DNA from: Uranotaenia lowii
Taxonomy: Eukaryota; Arthropoda; Insecta; Diptera; Culicidae
Reading direction: 5' to 3'
Length of the DNA stretch: 64,000 nucleotides
NCBI RefSeq assembly: GCF_029784155.1
Contig: NC_073693.1
Location: 333,152,009-333,216,008 of the forward strand
Part shown: one piece after another, positions 19,570 to 31,200 of the stretch
Layout: every line of letters starts with the position of its first letter
Numbering within the stretch: the first letter of the stretch is position 1
Program-made: the position numbers and the translations under genes
Notes under the pieces: model-generated
The model's database searches: none
Told to the model about the DNA's origin: nothing
Seen by the model: the letters and a program-made list of their open reading frames with translations, nothing else

Positions 19570-19795
19570 GGGGCCCCCTTAACTTGTATTAAAGTGATTT
19601 TATTCAAGGTACTAGTTTTCGGGGGACCTTAGCGGGTCTACTTTTCGTTTTAATTCCTGTTTTAACTTCTTAGTTAGTTTTAGTAATTTTTAGTTTTTAC
19701 TTTCTTTCCCAAATTTTTCCTCGGTGGGCCCCCTGAGCCGGGGGTTGGGGCAATTTCCCACATTGCCCCCTCCCCTTAAAACGGCCTTGCCAAAT
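19570..19795 (-). repeat. G/C-run-rich repeat fragment
   Basis: Contains GGGGCCCCC, GGGGGACC, GGGCCCCCTGAGCC and a block of CCCC runs ending in AAACGGCCTTGCC. It resembles the end region of a DNA transposon and loosely mirrors 16736-16795. Family unknown. Confidence 0.3.
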
Positions 19796-19861
19796 AATGT
19801 CACTGCTTATTGAAACACTGTAAACAATATGACTAGCAAGAGTGGCCCTTTATGTATTAGC

Positions 19862-20222
19862 TTGCCAGATTGCCCGGTTTTATGCAGGTTTGCCCGGATA
19901 TTTAATCCAAAAATTGGGAAAACTCCGGTACGGCCCGGTTGCCCAGATTTTATTCAAAAATGCCCGGATTTAAACCAGTTTTATTCACTCTATTTGCAAT
20001 ATGAAAAAAAAAACGATTTTTTTTAGCAAATTTTATTAAAATAATCATAAAAAGGCTAAAATACGATTAAAAAAAATTGGTTTTAAAGAAAAATGTTTTT
20101 TTTTTCAAGTTTTTTTTTTTATATTTGGGTTATGGTCAAATTTGCCTGGATATCGCCTAGTTTATTGGTCGAGAATTTTAAAATGAAAAAGCCCGGATTT
20201 GGAGCTTATAAAATTCTGGCAA
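19862..20222. mobile_element. Small MITE-like repeat (TTGCCAGA ends, TGCCCGG motifs)
   Basis: TTGCCAGA at 19862-19869 is mirrored by TCTGGCAA at 20215-20222. Inside, TGCCCGG or GCCCGG occurs several times (for example 19871, 19890, 19943, 19962, 20191). The repeated short motif near the ends is the same design as other elements here. No coding capacity. Confidence 0.45.
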
Positions 20223-20329
20223 CCCCTTATTATGTCTAAGCACGATTTCGATACAACTCTGCTCATTCCGGATGACTTTTAAACAGCTGATTTTCGTTGT
20301 GTGTTATTGTTTACAGTTCAACTTAAAAC

Positions 20330-21200
20330 TCTGTGGAGCTTGAGCAACAGTTTTCACCATTTTGTGAAAATGAGAAGCATTTTTCCGGAAAATTGCAAAA
20401 ATATCGTGCACGAATGGTGTACTTTAGCCAAACCCAGTTGAGTAAGTTGGTGTAAATGAAAGAAGCATTGAAGTGGTCCGAAATTCGATTCAGAAAAATG
20501 AAGAGGAAAGCAGCTTCGAGGAAAAACAAAAATCTTGGCGGAAACCAGGTCCGGTGAACAAAACTTTGGACCGGAAAGTCATGCGTGTTTACGCCAGAAA
20601 TATTTAAAACAACCTCAGTTTGAGATGTGCTAATAAAGTGGGATTCCCTCGTAGCACCGTTCATCGCAACAAGATAAGATTGGGTCTGAAGACATATAAA
20701 AAGCAGAAGAGGCCAAAGCAGAGTCAAATTCAAGCTAATTCCGTCAAACCAAGAGCTCTTAAGTTATATGAGCAACTGCTTTGTGGGTAATCGATGTGCG
20801 TTATCATTGACGACGTAATCTACCGCAAGTTTGATTACAAAACGCCTCCGGCTGACCAGTATTAGACTTTTCAAATGGCCAAAATGTTGACGAGACGGAA
20901 ACATCAATTTTAGGCATACATTCCAAGCCGTTTGTAAACACTGACTCAATAAATACAGCTGTTTACGTCCCAGAGTGCCTGAACTGTCGCCTGCTGTCCA
21001 TGATCCGCAAGCAGGATGATTAAGTACTGTTTTGGTCTTATTTTCCATCTGTAAACTACACGATGGCTTGGTATCAATCCAACAAAGTCCAGACCGTACA
21101 GACTAATATGAATCCAGAAAATTATCCTCAAGGAAGACCAATTAAATCTAATTTTAGAAAACATATGAAGCCTTCAGATTCTATTGAAAGCTTTGCCAAA
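20330..21200 (+). pseudogene. Dead Tc1/mariner-like transposase related to the DD37E group
   Basis: Pieces in shifting frames read as a Tc1/mariner transposase: GRPR-like text (KPGPVNKTLDRKVMRVYARN), a helix-turn-helix (GFPRSTVHRNKIRLGLKTY), then VIIDDVIYRKFDYKTPP, which aligns with the first catalytic block (MDDETYVKADF) of the element at 55615-56804. Further on, FWSYFPSVNYTMAWY and MNPENYPQGRPIKSNF align with its second and third blocks (WPDLASCHYSKTVMEWY, LNPPNCPQFRPIEKYW). The second catalytic D has become Y and the final E has become K, and stops and frameshifts break the reading. It cannot encode an active enzyme. No intact termini were found. Confidence 0.75.
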
Positions 21201-21248
21201 GACTGAAAAAAAAGTATAAAATCATCTGTGCTGAATACTTATGAGCAG

Positions 21249-21499
21249 TTGACTGAGTCGATTTGGGGTCATTTTGAAATTCTCAAACTCTGAGGTCTAA
21301 AAAGCTTTGTCTTTGTCCAAACTATTTTAAGAATTTTAACATAACTTTTCAGTAACGTTTACATGAGTAAATTTAAACTTTAAGGTTTGTATATTTTATA
21401 CTGAAAAAACTATCATGGATGAGATTTGAACCAAAACGAAGCTTTTTAGACCACAGAATTTGAGAAATTCGAAAATGATCCCACAATAGACTCAGTCAA
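21249..21499. mobile_element. 251-bp MITE, short relative of the 818-bp palindrome
   Basis: Ends TTGACTGAGTCGATTTGG and inverted GACTCAGTCAA, with interior text matching the outer ~130 bp of each arm of the 12374-13191 element. Flanked by ATGAGCAG (21241-21248 and 21500-21507; ATGAGCAGT if 9 bp). It appears to be a deletion derivative lacking the inner arms. Confidence 0.8.
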
Positions 21500-21507
21500 A
21501 TGAGCAG

Positions 21508-22560
21508 TCTTCCATCAAAAATTTGATCACTGACCTACGATTGACTAAGATCTAATTTTTTATTGATAGAACATTAAATAAAAAAAAAATACTCCAAGAT
21601 GTTGTTAAAACTGTCAATTTCAAATTGTGCATAAACATAATAGGACACCTTATAAGCTTAAAATAAATACTGTGTTTAAAGAAACAAAAAGATCGACAGC
21701 TTGAATTCATTTTTTAAAGGTATTAAATGCCGAAAATAAAAGAATAAAAAAGATATTTGTTTTTATGGGAAAGTTTGTAATCCTCATTCATTCATGAAAT
21801 TTTTACTTGTTACAGTTCCTAGAGTGTCAACTTGATACTCCAATATATCTCTCTTGTTTCTCAACCGATTTTTACAAAACTTATAGTTTTGGAGACCTCG
21901 TAATGTAACTCAAACATAGTCGTTTGAACAAGGGTTTTTGGAGGTTCAACAAGCCAACCAAGGAACTTCGACATTTTCGCGTGGAAATTCGACATTTTCA
22001 CGCAAAAAACAATGCAGGGAATGTAATTTTTTCTCGGTTTATTGTTCAAAATAATCCAAAAATGTCCAATTTAAAAGAAAAATCTATAATTTCTATCGAT
22101 TACAAGCATCAGATTCAAACTGCTAAATTCGTTGGTTGATATCTTTAAATTTGATCAAATGTTTGGTAAATTTAGCTTATTTGGTTTGAACAAAGAATAA
22201 GTTCATTTTATATTGATGGCCCTTTGCAATCTGCTCTTAGCTAAATTTAACAGATTCTTAAGAGAATGTGAAGATTTTAATCATCGATTAGAGTAATTTC
22301 CCTGTTTTGTTACTTAAGGGTTCACTAGAATTTTTATTAAGATTTTAGGACGTATTTTCAAAAGATGACATTAAATATGAAGAACTACTAATTTTAAAGA
22401 TTTTAAAAAATAAATAATGAAATAGAAAAATAAAAACTTTTTAGCAATTTTTTCATCATGTGCTTGAGCAGAAATCTCATAGAAAAAAAAATCAGTGGCT
22501 TAAACGGTTCATGAGGCAGCTCTTTCTACGGCCCTGAACTGAAATATGTTTCTCAAATAT
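21508..22560. other. AT-rich non-coding stretch
   Basis: No coding or RNA feature found. CGACATTTTCGCGTG and CGACATTTTCACGC (about 21968-22005) form a small near-direct repeat. Confidence 0.5.
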
Positions 22561-23500
22561 TATTTACCTACAACACTTCAAATTTTTGTTAACTTTTTCC
22601 AAGTCTAAGAAAAAAATTTAAGAAATATGCTTCAGAAAAAAGACTGTAGATCGGCTATGAAATGCTTAAAAAAATCACTAAACGTCCTAGAAAGATGAAG
22701 CTAGAAGCTTTACGTTGCACATCAGGATATATTTTTTTGAAATTTTTTAGGATTATGACCACAAAAAAATGTAAATAGGGGTGTAGAACCATTCTTTTCA
22801 ATCAGTGAACCGTCAAAATGGATGAAATCACACCAGGGTAAATTTTGAAAAACAGATTAGAAAGTTGACATAGTTTGGTACATATTTGGTGCAGATTTTA
22901 AGATTGTCAAAATTTGATTGGAAAGGAGACGTAATTTGGTACATTTTTGCATTTTTAGATTGTCAAAATACAAAACACAGATTTTTCGACAAATTTTCAC
23001 ATGTAGCTGTTTTTCGAACATTTTAAGGTGAAGTTTTACGTCTCTAGAATCAGTATAAAATTGGTTTTCTGGTGATTATAAATTTATTGCGGAAATTTTG
23101 CGTTAATATACTCAAAATCCAGTGCCATGTTGAATTAAAGCCTTGAAAGATCCGAGAAATAAGAAATTTAACAAAAATTTGTTTTGTATTTTGACAATTT
23201 AAAGATGCAAAAATGTACCAAATAAAGTGTCCCTATTAAATCCTCTTTTCAAAATTTATCTGGTACGACTTTACACCACTTTTTCACATTTTTTGTAGTC
23301 ATGATGATCTTAAATATTTTCAAAAAAACATATGCTTGTTTGCAATTTATAGCATTAAACTTGAGATCTCTTGGACACGAAGTGAACTAAGTTTTTTTTA
23401 GTATTTCGTAGTTGAGTCTTTTTTCCGAGACATGATTTTTAATTATTTTTTTTTCTTAGACTTTGAATAACGGAAAACTGTAGTGTTGTAGGTGAATAAA
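22561..23500. mobile_element. Old foldback element with diverged ~350-420-bp arms
   Basis: The left arm begins ACCTACAACACT (22566) and the right arm ends AGTGTTGTAGGT (23482-23493). Matching blocks occur in mirrored order: AAGTCTAAGAAAAAAA, a GAAAAAAGACT segment, a TGACCACAAAAAA segment, GGTACATTTTTGC and TTGTCAAAATACAAAAC. The spacer is near 22990-23150. Mismatches and indels are frequent, so this is an old insertion. No coding capacity. Confidence 0.65.
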
Positions 23501-23544
23501 GTTTAAAAATCAATTATGGGTTACATTACAAGATTTCTAAAACT

Positions 23545-24450
23545 TTAGGAGAGGATGGGATACTTGATCCCCTTTTCTTATTTTCATCATATCTTTTTAT
23601 GAAAATTTAGCAACTCGCCGTCTTTTGCATTTTTTGACAGCGTGTATTTTCAAGTTCATATGCTCCAAAAATTAGAACGATACATGAACTCGGAGATGAG
23701 TTAGAAGCATTTTTGTGAGACTTAAAAAATTGTGATATTTTTAAAATTACAGGAGACTTGATCATTTACTAAAGGAGACTTGATCCCTAATTCAGAGAGC
23801 TTCGACTCTAAGCAAAAATCTAATTAAATCCGAAGATAAAAGGTCCGTTGACTACTTCTTTACTTCTTGCCATATTAGTTCTCATTTCACAGTTTGTAAG
23901 TATGGTAAAGAGAATTATTAAAGTTTGTCTTCTAACCTAAAGGCTAACTTTAAGGCGCAATCTTCCAGTTTTTATATAAATACAGCATTTTTAGCCCATT
24001 TTGACAGATAATTACTCGATAAACATTAGTTATAGGTCAAATATAAGTAATTTCATAATAACCAATAATCAGGATCCATTCAGATGAAAAATACATCTTT
24101 TTGGACTTTTGGGATCAATTATACCCATAACATATATTTTGGGAAATTTCTTCTTAAAAATACTGAGAGTTTACTATGGATTTGAAAATTAATGCCATAT
24201 GAAGTTCATATTAAACTCTAACGATTGACATATTGGAATAAATTCTTTTATAAAAATTTTTCATGTTAGAAACATTTTAAAGTGATAAAAAAAGATCTTC
24301 AAATCACATTTTGTAAAATTGTTCAAACAAAGTTCAATAACTCCAAAATTAAAATTTTTGAAATAACATTTGATATTCGTGAGACATTTCTGTTTCGAGA
24401 TATAGCGAAGGAATCAAGTATCCCCAGGGATCAAGTATCCCTAGGGAAAA
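23545..24450. mobile_element. Putative non-coding TIR element with TTGATCCC motifs
   Basis: The left side has GGGATACTTGATCCCC (about 23557-23572), a diverged copy GAGACTTGATCA (23753) and GAGACTTGATCCC (23776). The right side has inverted copies, ATCAAGTATCCCC and GGGATCAAGTATCCC (24413-24442). Repeated subterminal motifs facing each other suggest a DNA element of about 0.9 kb. The boundaries are approximate and no target-site duplication was found. Confidence 0.45.
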
Positions 24451-24942
24451 ACCCTATACAAATCGAATGAGAAATAAGAGAGATATAGCGGTTATAAGCA
24501 AGGAGTGTCAAAGGTCTCAAGGTCTGATTAGGAAGTATTTTTTCGGAGCTTTTAGGCTGCGAGTGTAAAAAAAATTATTATACCAAATTAAAGATTTCAA
24601 GAATTCATTGAAGGTTCCTGAAGAAATTGTTTTATTTGGATGCACCCGATAAAGTTACGAGCCGCCAAACTTCCAATAGTGTCATATTGACAATCAAGAA
24701 CTGATTAAGGTTTACAGAAAATGCTACAGTTTTTTTCACAAAGATGTTACATATCAAAATTCTTTAAAGGTTTATTCTTATCGATTGATGGACTCCAAGT
24801 TGTGAAATCTGATATCTACAAACCTAAAATCATTAAAAAAAATACGAAAAAAAACATTTTTAACTTTTTTTTAAGATTGAATTTCTACTGATCTGATCTT
24901 CTTACTTTAATAAAAAATAGATTATATACTAATTTCTGCCGA

Positions 24943-25010
24943 CCGTGGCCTAAAGGATAGCGTTCAAATCTTCTAAGCCAGAGGTCATGAGATCGAGTCT
25001 CGGTCACGGA
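24943..25010 (+). repeat. tRNA-Arg(TCT)-like SINE head or tRNA pseudogene
   Basis: The acceptor strands CCGTGGC (24943-24949) and GTCACGG (25003-25009) pair over 7 bp with one G-T. The anticodon loop CTTCTAA (24970-24976) gives TCT, followed by AGAGG as in tRNA-Arg. Box B is GATCGAGTCTC. At 67 nt with imperfect anticodon and T stems it is probably not a functional tRNA. The following 150 bp may be a SINE body, ending before 25200. Confidence 0.6.
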
Positions 25011-25378
25011 ATACATAGTCATATTTCTGTGGGCTGGTGGATTTAACATTAGTAAGATGCTAGCCGTTATATCCTTTAAAGATGTACGCTTTAGTGTTAA
25101 GTAGAATTTAGATCTCTTCAAAGAAACATGAAGTTTCACTGAGATCCTATATGTGTGTGTTCGTTTTTTAAATTCGAGATAAAGGCAGAAAATTTTCAAA
25201 CCAAAACCTGGTTGTTGTTACCAGTGCTCCAAATTTTCTGAACGCACGAATGATACTGACTGTGATTTTCTATCAGTTTTGAATGCTCAAACTGAAATAA
25301 ATTGAATAGAAACGTCAAAAAATAATCAAGTTTCAGATCAGCTCAGTCATTCCCGTCTTAAAGATAAGTTTTATAAAT

Positions 25379-26300
25379 TGACAAAAATTGACCAATGTGG
25401 TCGAAAAATTAAACAAAAAAAAAAAGGATAAATGTTACGACAGCATAACAAAAAATATGACAAATATAACAAAAATGCAGCAATAATTATGGCATAAGTA
25501 TAACAAAAAATTGTCAATACAATGACAAAACATAGACAAATTCAAAATTATGACAAAAATCTGACAAATATGGCAAAAAAATATCAAAATTATAAAATAC
25601 ATTTAGAAATGAAATGACAAAAATTCGAGAAACCTTTGTCAAAATATGACAGATGTGATTAAAACAAGACAAAATTATGAAATAAATCTGACATATAAGA
25701 CAAAGTTATTTCAACAAATTGTCAATAAAACGGCAAAATATGAAAACTTTATGACAAAAATGGAAAAAATTACAACAATCTGAGAGATATAACATTTGTA
25801 ATATTTTTATTACTTTGTATTTTTTTTTTCATTATTTTATTTAGTCGGATTTTTGTCATTTTTTGTAAAATTTTTCTCATATTTCAATCATAATTTTGTC
25901 ATATTTGTCAGATTTTTTCCATAAATTTGTCAAGTTTTTACCACAATTTAATGTCAAAATTTTGTCATTTTATTGTTTTATTTTCGTCAAATTCCTACCA
26001 CAATTTTAATTGTTTTTAAAATATGGTTGCCAATATTTTGTCATAATTTTTATCATAATTTTTATCATAATTTTTATCACATTTATCTTGTTTTCCATAA
26101 TTTTGTTATTTTTCTCATATTTTGTTGTCATTTTTTTATTTCATTTGTCATTTGACACAGTGATACTTTTTTTTTCATTCTATTGTCATGTTTATGTCAC
26201 ATTTGTCAGTTTTTTTTAAATGTTTTGACATAATTTTGTCATAGTTTTACCTCATTTGTCATTAATTGTAATTTTTTTGCCAATTTTTTGTCATAGTTTT
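25379..26300. repeat. Decayed head-to-head relative of the 9-bp satellite
   Basis: From about 25379 to 25800 the plus strand is littered with ATGACAAAAAT-like words. From about 25850 to 26300 it carries TTTTGTCATATTT-like words, the reverse complement. The strand switch near 25830 gives the stretch mirror-image symmetry. Units are diverged in sequence and spacing. The core word GTCATTTTT matches the satellite that begins at 28329. Confidence 0.6.
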
Positions 26301-26476
26301 TTCTCTCACATTTGCCCACACGATACCTCGTCAACATTTTTGTCTCCGATCTCTGTCGTTTTTGTGCCGAAATATAACAATCGGGTAAATTTGTTAATAC
26401 TTCGACCAAATTCAAAATTTTTAGTTATTTTGAAAGTCAAGCTTCAAGAAACGGCAAACTTTATCAATAATAGCGT

Positions 26477-26482
<6 letters not shown>

Positions 26483-26511
<29 letters not shown>
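26483..26511 (+). repeat. Poly-A tract (29 A)
   Basis: An uninterrupted run of 29 A, possibly the tail of a dead retroelement, though no body is recognisable upstream. Confidence 0.9.
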
Positions 26512-26513
<2 letters not shown>

Positions 26514-26823
26514 TGGTTCATAGTATGCATTATAGTAGCGCAAAAAAATAAGTCGAGAATTTTTTTTCATCGGACGCTATTTAAAAAACCACTTGACAGA
26601 ACGTCACCAAGTTTTGCATACGTAAACATTACAAAATAAGATAACTTTGCTGAAAATTTCATCAATTTACATCCATGCATTCAGAAGTTATTGTCAAAAC
26701 AAGGTGTTGCATTTTTGTTTCGAATACACTCCTTAATCACCTGCTTTCGTTTGAAAATATAAAATAAAAGTGTTGGGTCTCTGGAACTATATTTTACTTT
26801 TTACAAACAATTAGTTCTAATCT

Positions 26824-26836
26824 AGGTAAGTTAGTT

Positions 26837-26906
<70 letters not shown>

Positions 26907-26950
26907 GAACTTAGTAAGTAAGTTACTAAGTTAGAAAGTTAGTAACTTAT
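26824..26950 (+). repeat. (AGTA)n microsatellite
   Basis: About 18 perfect AGTA units (26836-26905) followed by imperfect TTAGTAAGTAAGTTAC text. The 3' tail of the RTE at 8985-9011 reads on its own strand as TAAGTAAGTTAAGTAAG, so this microsatellite could have grown from the tail of a lost RTE copy. Confidence 0.85.
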
Positions 26951-28249
26951 TTTTGAGGGGTATTATTCAAATCTCCTTAACTGGAGAATTAAAAGGTTTC
27001 TATTGATTTTCTGGGAAAGTTTAAAAGAAATATATAATCTGTTTTGCCATCTGATCCAAAAAAAAAATGGAGCACATTTTATCCAATCTTTCTTTGTAGC
27101 GAGTAAAGTTTTCCTAAAGACATGTCAACCAACACAATCCAATCCAATAACAACGATAGGAACGAGTTTTGTGGCTCACCCAAAATCAACCACAAAATGT
27201 CGTTGTATATTTGTAAAGTTTTTCCATTTTCCCTCCCCCCAAACTGAACCGGTTTACTACTAGAAGGCAGAAGTTGTACCTTTGATACATCCTGCATAGT
27301 TTCGTCGAAACGCAACTGCACAACTAGCCTTAAGTAGACCAACTAACCAGGTATGGAACCCAAAGTACATGCGATATTGGATTTGGCAGTGAAGACACGT
27401 GATTGCGCTCTCTTTTTCAGCGAGGGAATCTCCTCCTTAAAGTGTGTTCCCGGGAAGCTTGTAACGGGGCATTTGGGCAGGTTCAAAAACATCCCCTGTA
27501 AAAAGGGGAACAGGAAGCTGCGGGAGGATTAGAGGACGAAACGGGTACATTTACGAAAAAACATGTACCCCCATATATATCGATGAGAACAAGTGCAGCC
27601 GAGTTTTATGCGACCGGAATAATGATTGCAGCACACATGTACCGTAGCCAAGCTTTTCTTCCCGCAGCAGGATTCCTACTTGGCTCTTTGCTCAGTGACA
27701 AGTTTTTTTCCGGAGCCACCATCCCCAAAACGTAGGAAGTAGGAGTATCCCGAAAAGCTGATCCAACATGGTTCGCCATTTTGCAAACGAACGAGTAGTG
27801 AAGGAAGATTTTCGCCATGTTTTCGTTAACTTTGTCGTGTCTGCGAGAATTCGGCATAGAAAGGCGGAAGGGGCGCTTCGATGAAGGATTTGCCTCTCGG
27901 AATGTTTCTTGAAAGTTCGGTGCATCTTCAATGGTGCACTCAGCCAGGCCAGGAAGATTTCGGAATGGATTCCCGTGAATAAACGTCTCGTCGCTTCGCA
28001 CAATTTTGAAGAATCTTGCTTTTGGATCGTTGTCACATTGAGCGATAAATCTTTGAGGAGCGATAACAGCTTTATAAGCTAACAATGTCCAAATTTAACT
28101 TACTGTACTCAGGTTAAGTAAAATAAATCTGTTAAAAAATCAAATCGATTGATTTTGTTTTTAAAAATTTCAGTGTCAATTTGTCAATTTGAATCATTTA
28201 AAGTCAGTTCTATAAAATTCTTGTATCATGTTTTAAAAAACATGTCAAG
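26951..28249. other. Non-coding stretch of mixed composition
   Basis: Less AT-rich than its surroundings around 27350-27900. The longest frame outside repeats and transposons is 28085-27606 on the minus strand (159 codons), with no motif I recognise and a rival frame over the same bases. A host exon is possible but unsupported. Confidence 0.45.
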
Positions 28250-31200
28250 TCATTTTTGTAATTTTTGTAATTTGTTAAATTTATGTAAATTAATGTAAAT
28301 TTTGTAAATTTTGCAATTTTTGTAATTCTTGTCATTTTTGTCATTTTTGTCATTTTTGGCATTTTTGTCATTTTTGTCATTTTTGTCAATTTTGTCAATT
28401 TTGTCATTTTTGTCATTTTTGTCATTTTTGTCATTTTCGTCATTTTTGTCATTTTTGTCATTTTTGTCATTTTTGTCATTTTTGTCATTTTTGTCATTTT
28501 TGTCATTTTTGTCATTTTTGTCATTTTTGTCATTTTTGTCATTTTTGTCATTTTTGTCATTTTTGTCATTTTTGTCATTTTTGTCATTTTTGTCATTTTT
28601 GTCATTTTTGTCATTTTTGTCATTTTTGTCATTTTTGTCATTTTTGTCATTTTTGTCATTTTTGTCATTTTTGTCATTTTTGTCATTTTTGTCATTTTTG
28701 TCATTTTTGTCATTTTTGTCATTTTTGTCATTTTTGTCATTTTTGTCATTTTTGTCATTTTTGTCACTTTTGTCATTTTTGTCATTTTTGTCATTTTTGT
28801 CATTTTTGTCATTTTTGTCATTTTTGTCATTTTTGTCATTTTTGTCATTTTTGTCATTTTTGTCATTTTTGTCATTTTTGTCATTTTTGTCATTTTTGTC
28901 ATTTTTGTCATTTTTGTCATTTTTGTCATTTTTGTCATTTTTGTCATTTTTGTCATTTTTGTCATTTTTGTCATTTTTGTCATTTTTGTCATTTTTGTCA
29001 TTTTTGTCATTTTTGTCATTTTTGTCATTTTTGTCATTTTTGTCATTTTTGTCATTTTTGTCATTTTTGTCATTTTTGTCATTTTTGTCATTTTTGTCAT
29101 TTTTGTCATTTTTGTCATTTTTGTCATTTTTGTCATTTTTGTCATTTTTGTCATTTTTGTCATTTTTGTCATTTTTGTCATTTTTGTCATTTTTGTCATT
29201 TTTGTCATTTTTGTCATTTTTGTCATTTTTGTCATTTTTGTCATTTTTGTCATTTTTGTCATTTTTGTCATTTTTGTCATTTTTGTCATTTTTGTCATTT
29301 TTGTCATTTTTGTCATTTTTGTCATTTTTGTCATTTTTGTCATTTTTGTCATTTTTGTCATTTTTGTCATTTTTGTCATTTTTGTCATTTTTGTCATTTT
29401 TGTCATTTTTGTCTTTGTCATTTTTGTCATTTTTGTCATTTTTGTCATTTTTGTCATTTTTGTCATTTTTGTCATTTTTGTCATTTTGTCATTTTTGTCA
29501 TTTTTGTCATTTTTGTCATTTTTGTCATTTTTGTCATTTTTGTCATTTTTGTCATTTTTGTCATTTTTGTCATTTTTGTCATTTTTGTCATTTTTGTCAT
29601 TTTTGTCATTTTTGTCATTTTTGTCATTTTTGTCATTTTTGTCATTTTTGTCATTTTTGTCATTTTTGTCATTTTTGTCATTTTTGTCATTTTTGTCATT
29701 TTTGTCATTTTTGTCATTTTTGTCATTTTTGTCATTTTTGTCATTTTTGTCATTTTTGTCATTTTTGTCATTTTTGTCATTTTTGTCATTTTTGTCATTT
29801 TTTGTCATTTTTGTCATTTTTGTCATTTTTGTCATTTTTGTCATTTTTGTCATTTTTGTCATTTTTGTCATTTTTGTCATTTTTGTCATTTTTGTCATTT
29901 TTGTCATTTTTGTCATTTTTGTCATTTTTGTCATTTTTGTCATTTTTGTCATTTTTGTCATTTTTGTCATTTTTGTCATTTTTGTCATTTTTGTCATTTT
30001 TGTCATTTTTGTCATTTTGTCATTTTTGTCATTTTTGTCATTTTTGTCATTTTTGTCATTTTTGTCATTTTTGTCATTTTTGTCATTTTTGTCATTTTTG
30101 TCATTTTTGTCATTTTTGTCATTTTTGTCATTTTTGTCATTTTTGTCATTTTTGTCATTTTTGTCATTTTTGTCATTTTTGTCATTTTTGTCATTTTTGT
30201 CATTTTTGTCATTTTTGTCATTTTTGTCATTTTTGTCATTTTTGTCATTTTTGTCATTTTTGTCATTTTTGTCATTTTTGTCATTTTTGTCATTTTTGTC
30301 ATTTTTGTCATTTTTGTCATTTTTGTCATTTTTGTCATTTTTGTCATTTTTGTCATTTTTGTCATTTTTGTCATTTTGTCATTTTTGTCATTTTTGTCAT
30401 TTTTGTCATTTTTGTCATTTTTGTCATTTTTGTCATTTTTGTCATTTTGTCATTTTTGTCATTTTTGTCATTTTTGTCATTTTTGTCATTTTTGTCATTT
30501 TTGTCATTTTTGTCATTTTTGTCATTTTTGTCATTTTTGTCATTTTTGTCATTTTTGTCATTTTTGTCATTTTGTCATTTTTGTCATTTTTGTCATTTTT
30601 GTCATTTTTGTCATTTTTGTCATTTTTGTCATTTTTGTCATTTTTGTCATTTTTGTCATTTTTGTCATTTTTGTCATTTTTGTCATTTTTGTCATTTTTG
30701 TCATTTTTGTCATTTTGTCATTTTTGTCATTTTTGTCATTTTTGTCATTTTTGTCATTTTTGTCATTTTTGTCATTTTGTCATTTTTGTCATTTTTGTCA
30801 TTTTTGTCATTTTTGTCATTTTTGTCATTTTTGTCATTTTTGTCATTTTTGTCATTTTTGTCATTTTTGTCATTTTTGTCATTTTTGTCATTTTTGTCAT
30901 TTTTGTCATTTTTGTCATTTTTGTCATTTTTGTCATTTTTGTCATTTTTGTCATTTTTGTCATTTTTGTCATTTTTGTCATTTTTGTCATTTTTGTCATT
31001 TTTGTCATTTTTGTCATTTTTGTCATTTTTGTCATTTTTGTCATTTTTGTCATTTTTGTCATTTTTGTCATTTTTGTCATTTTTGTCATTTTTGTCATTT
31101 TTGTCATTTTTGTCATTTTTGTCATTTTTGTCATTTTTGTCATTTTTGTCATTTTTGTCATTTTTGTCATTTTTGTCATTTTTGTCATTTTTGTCATTTT

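Noticed and set aside
27606..28085. 159-codon frame on the minus strand
   Set aside because: No domain or motif, competing frame over the same bases, and mixed composition. Kept only as a remark.
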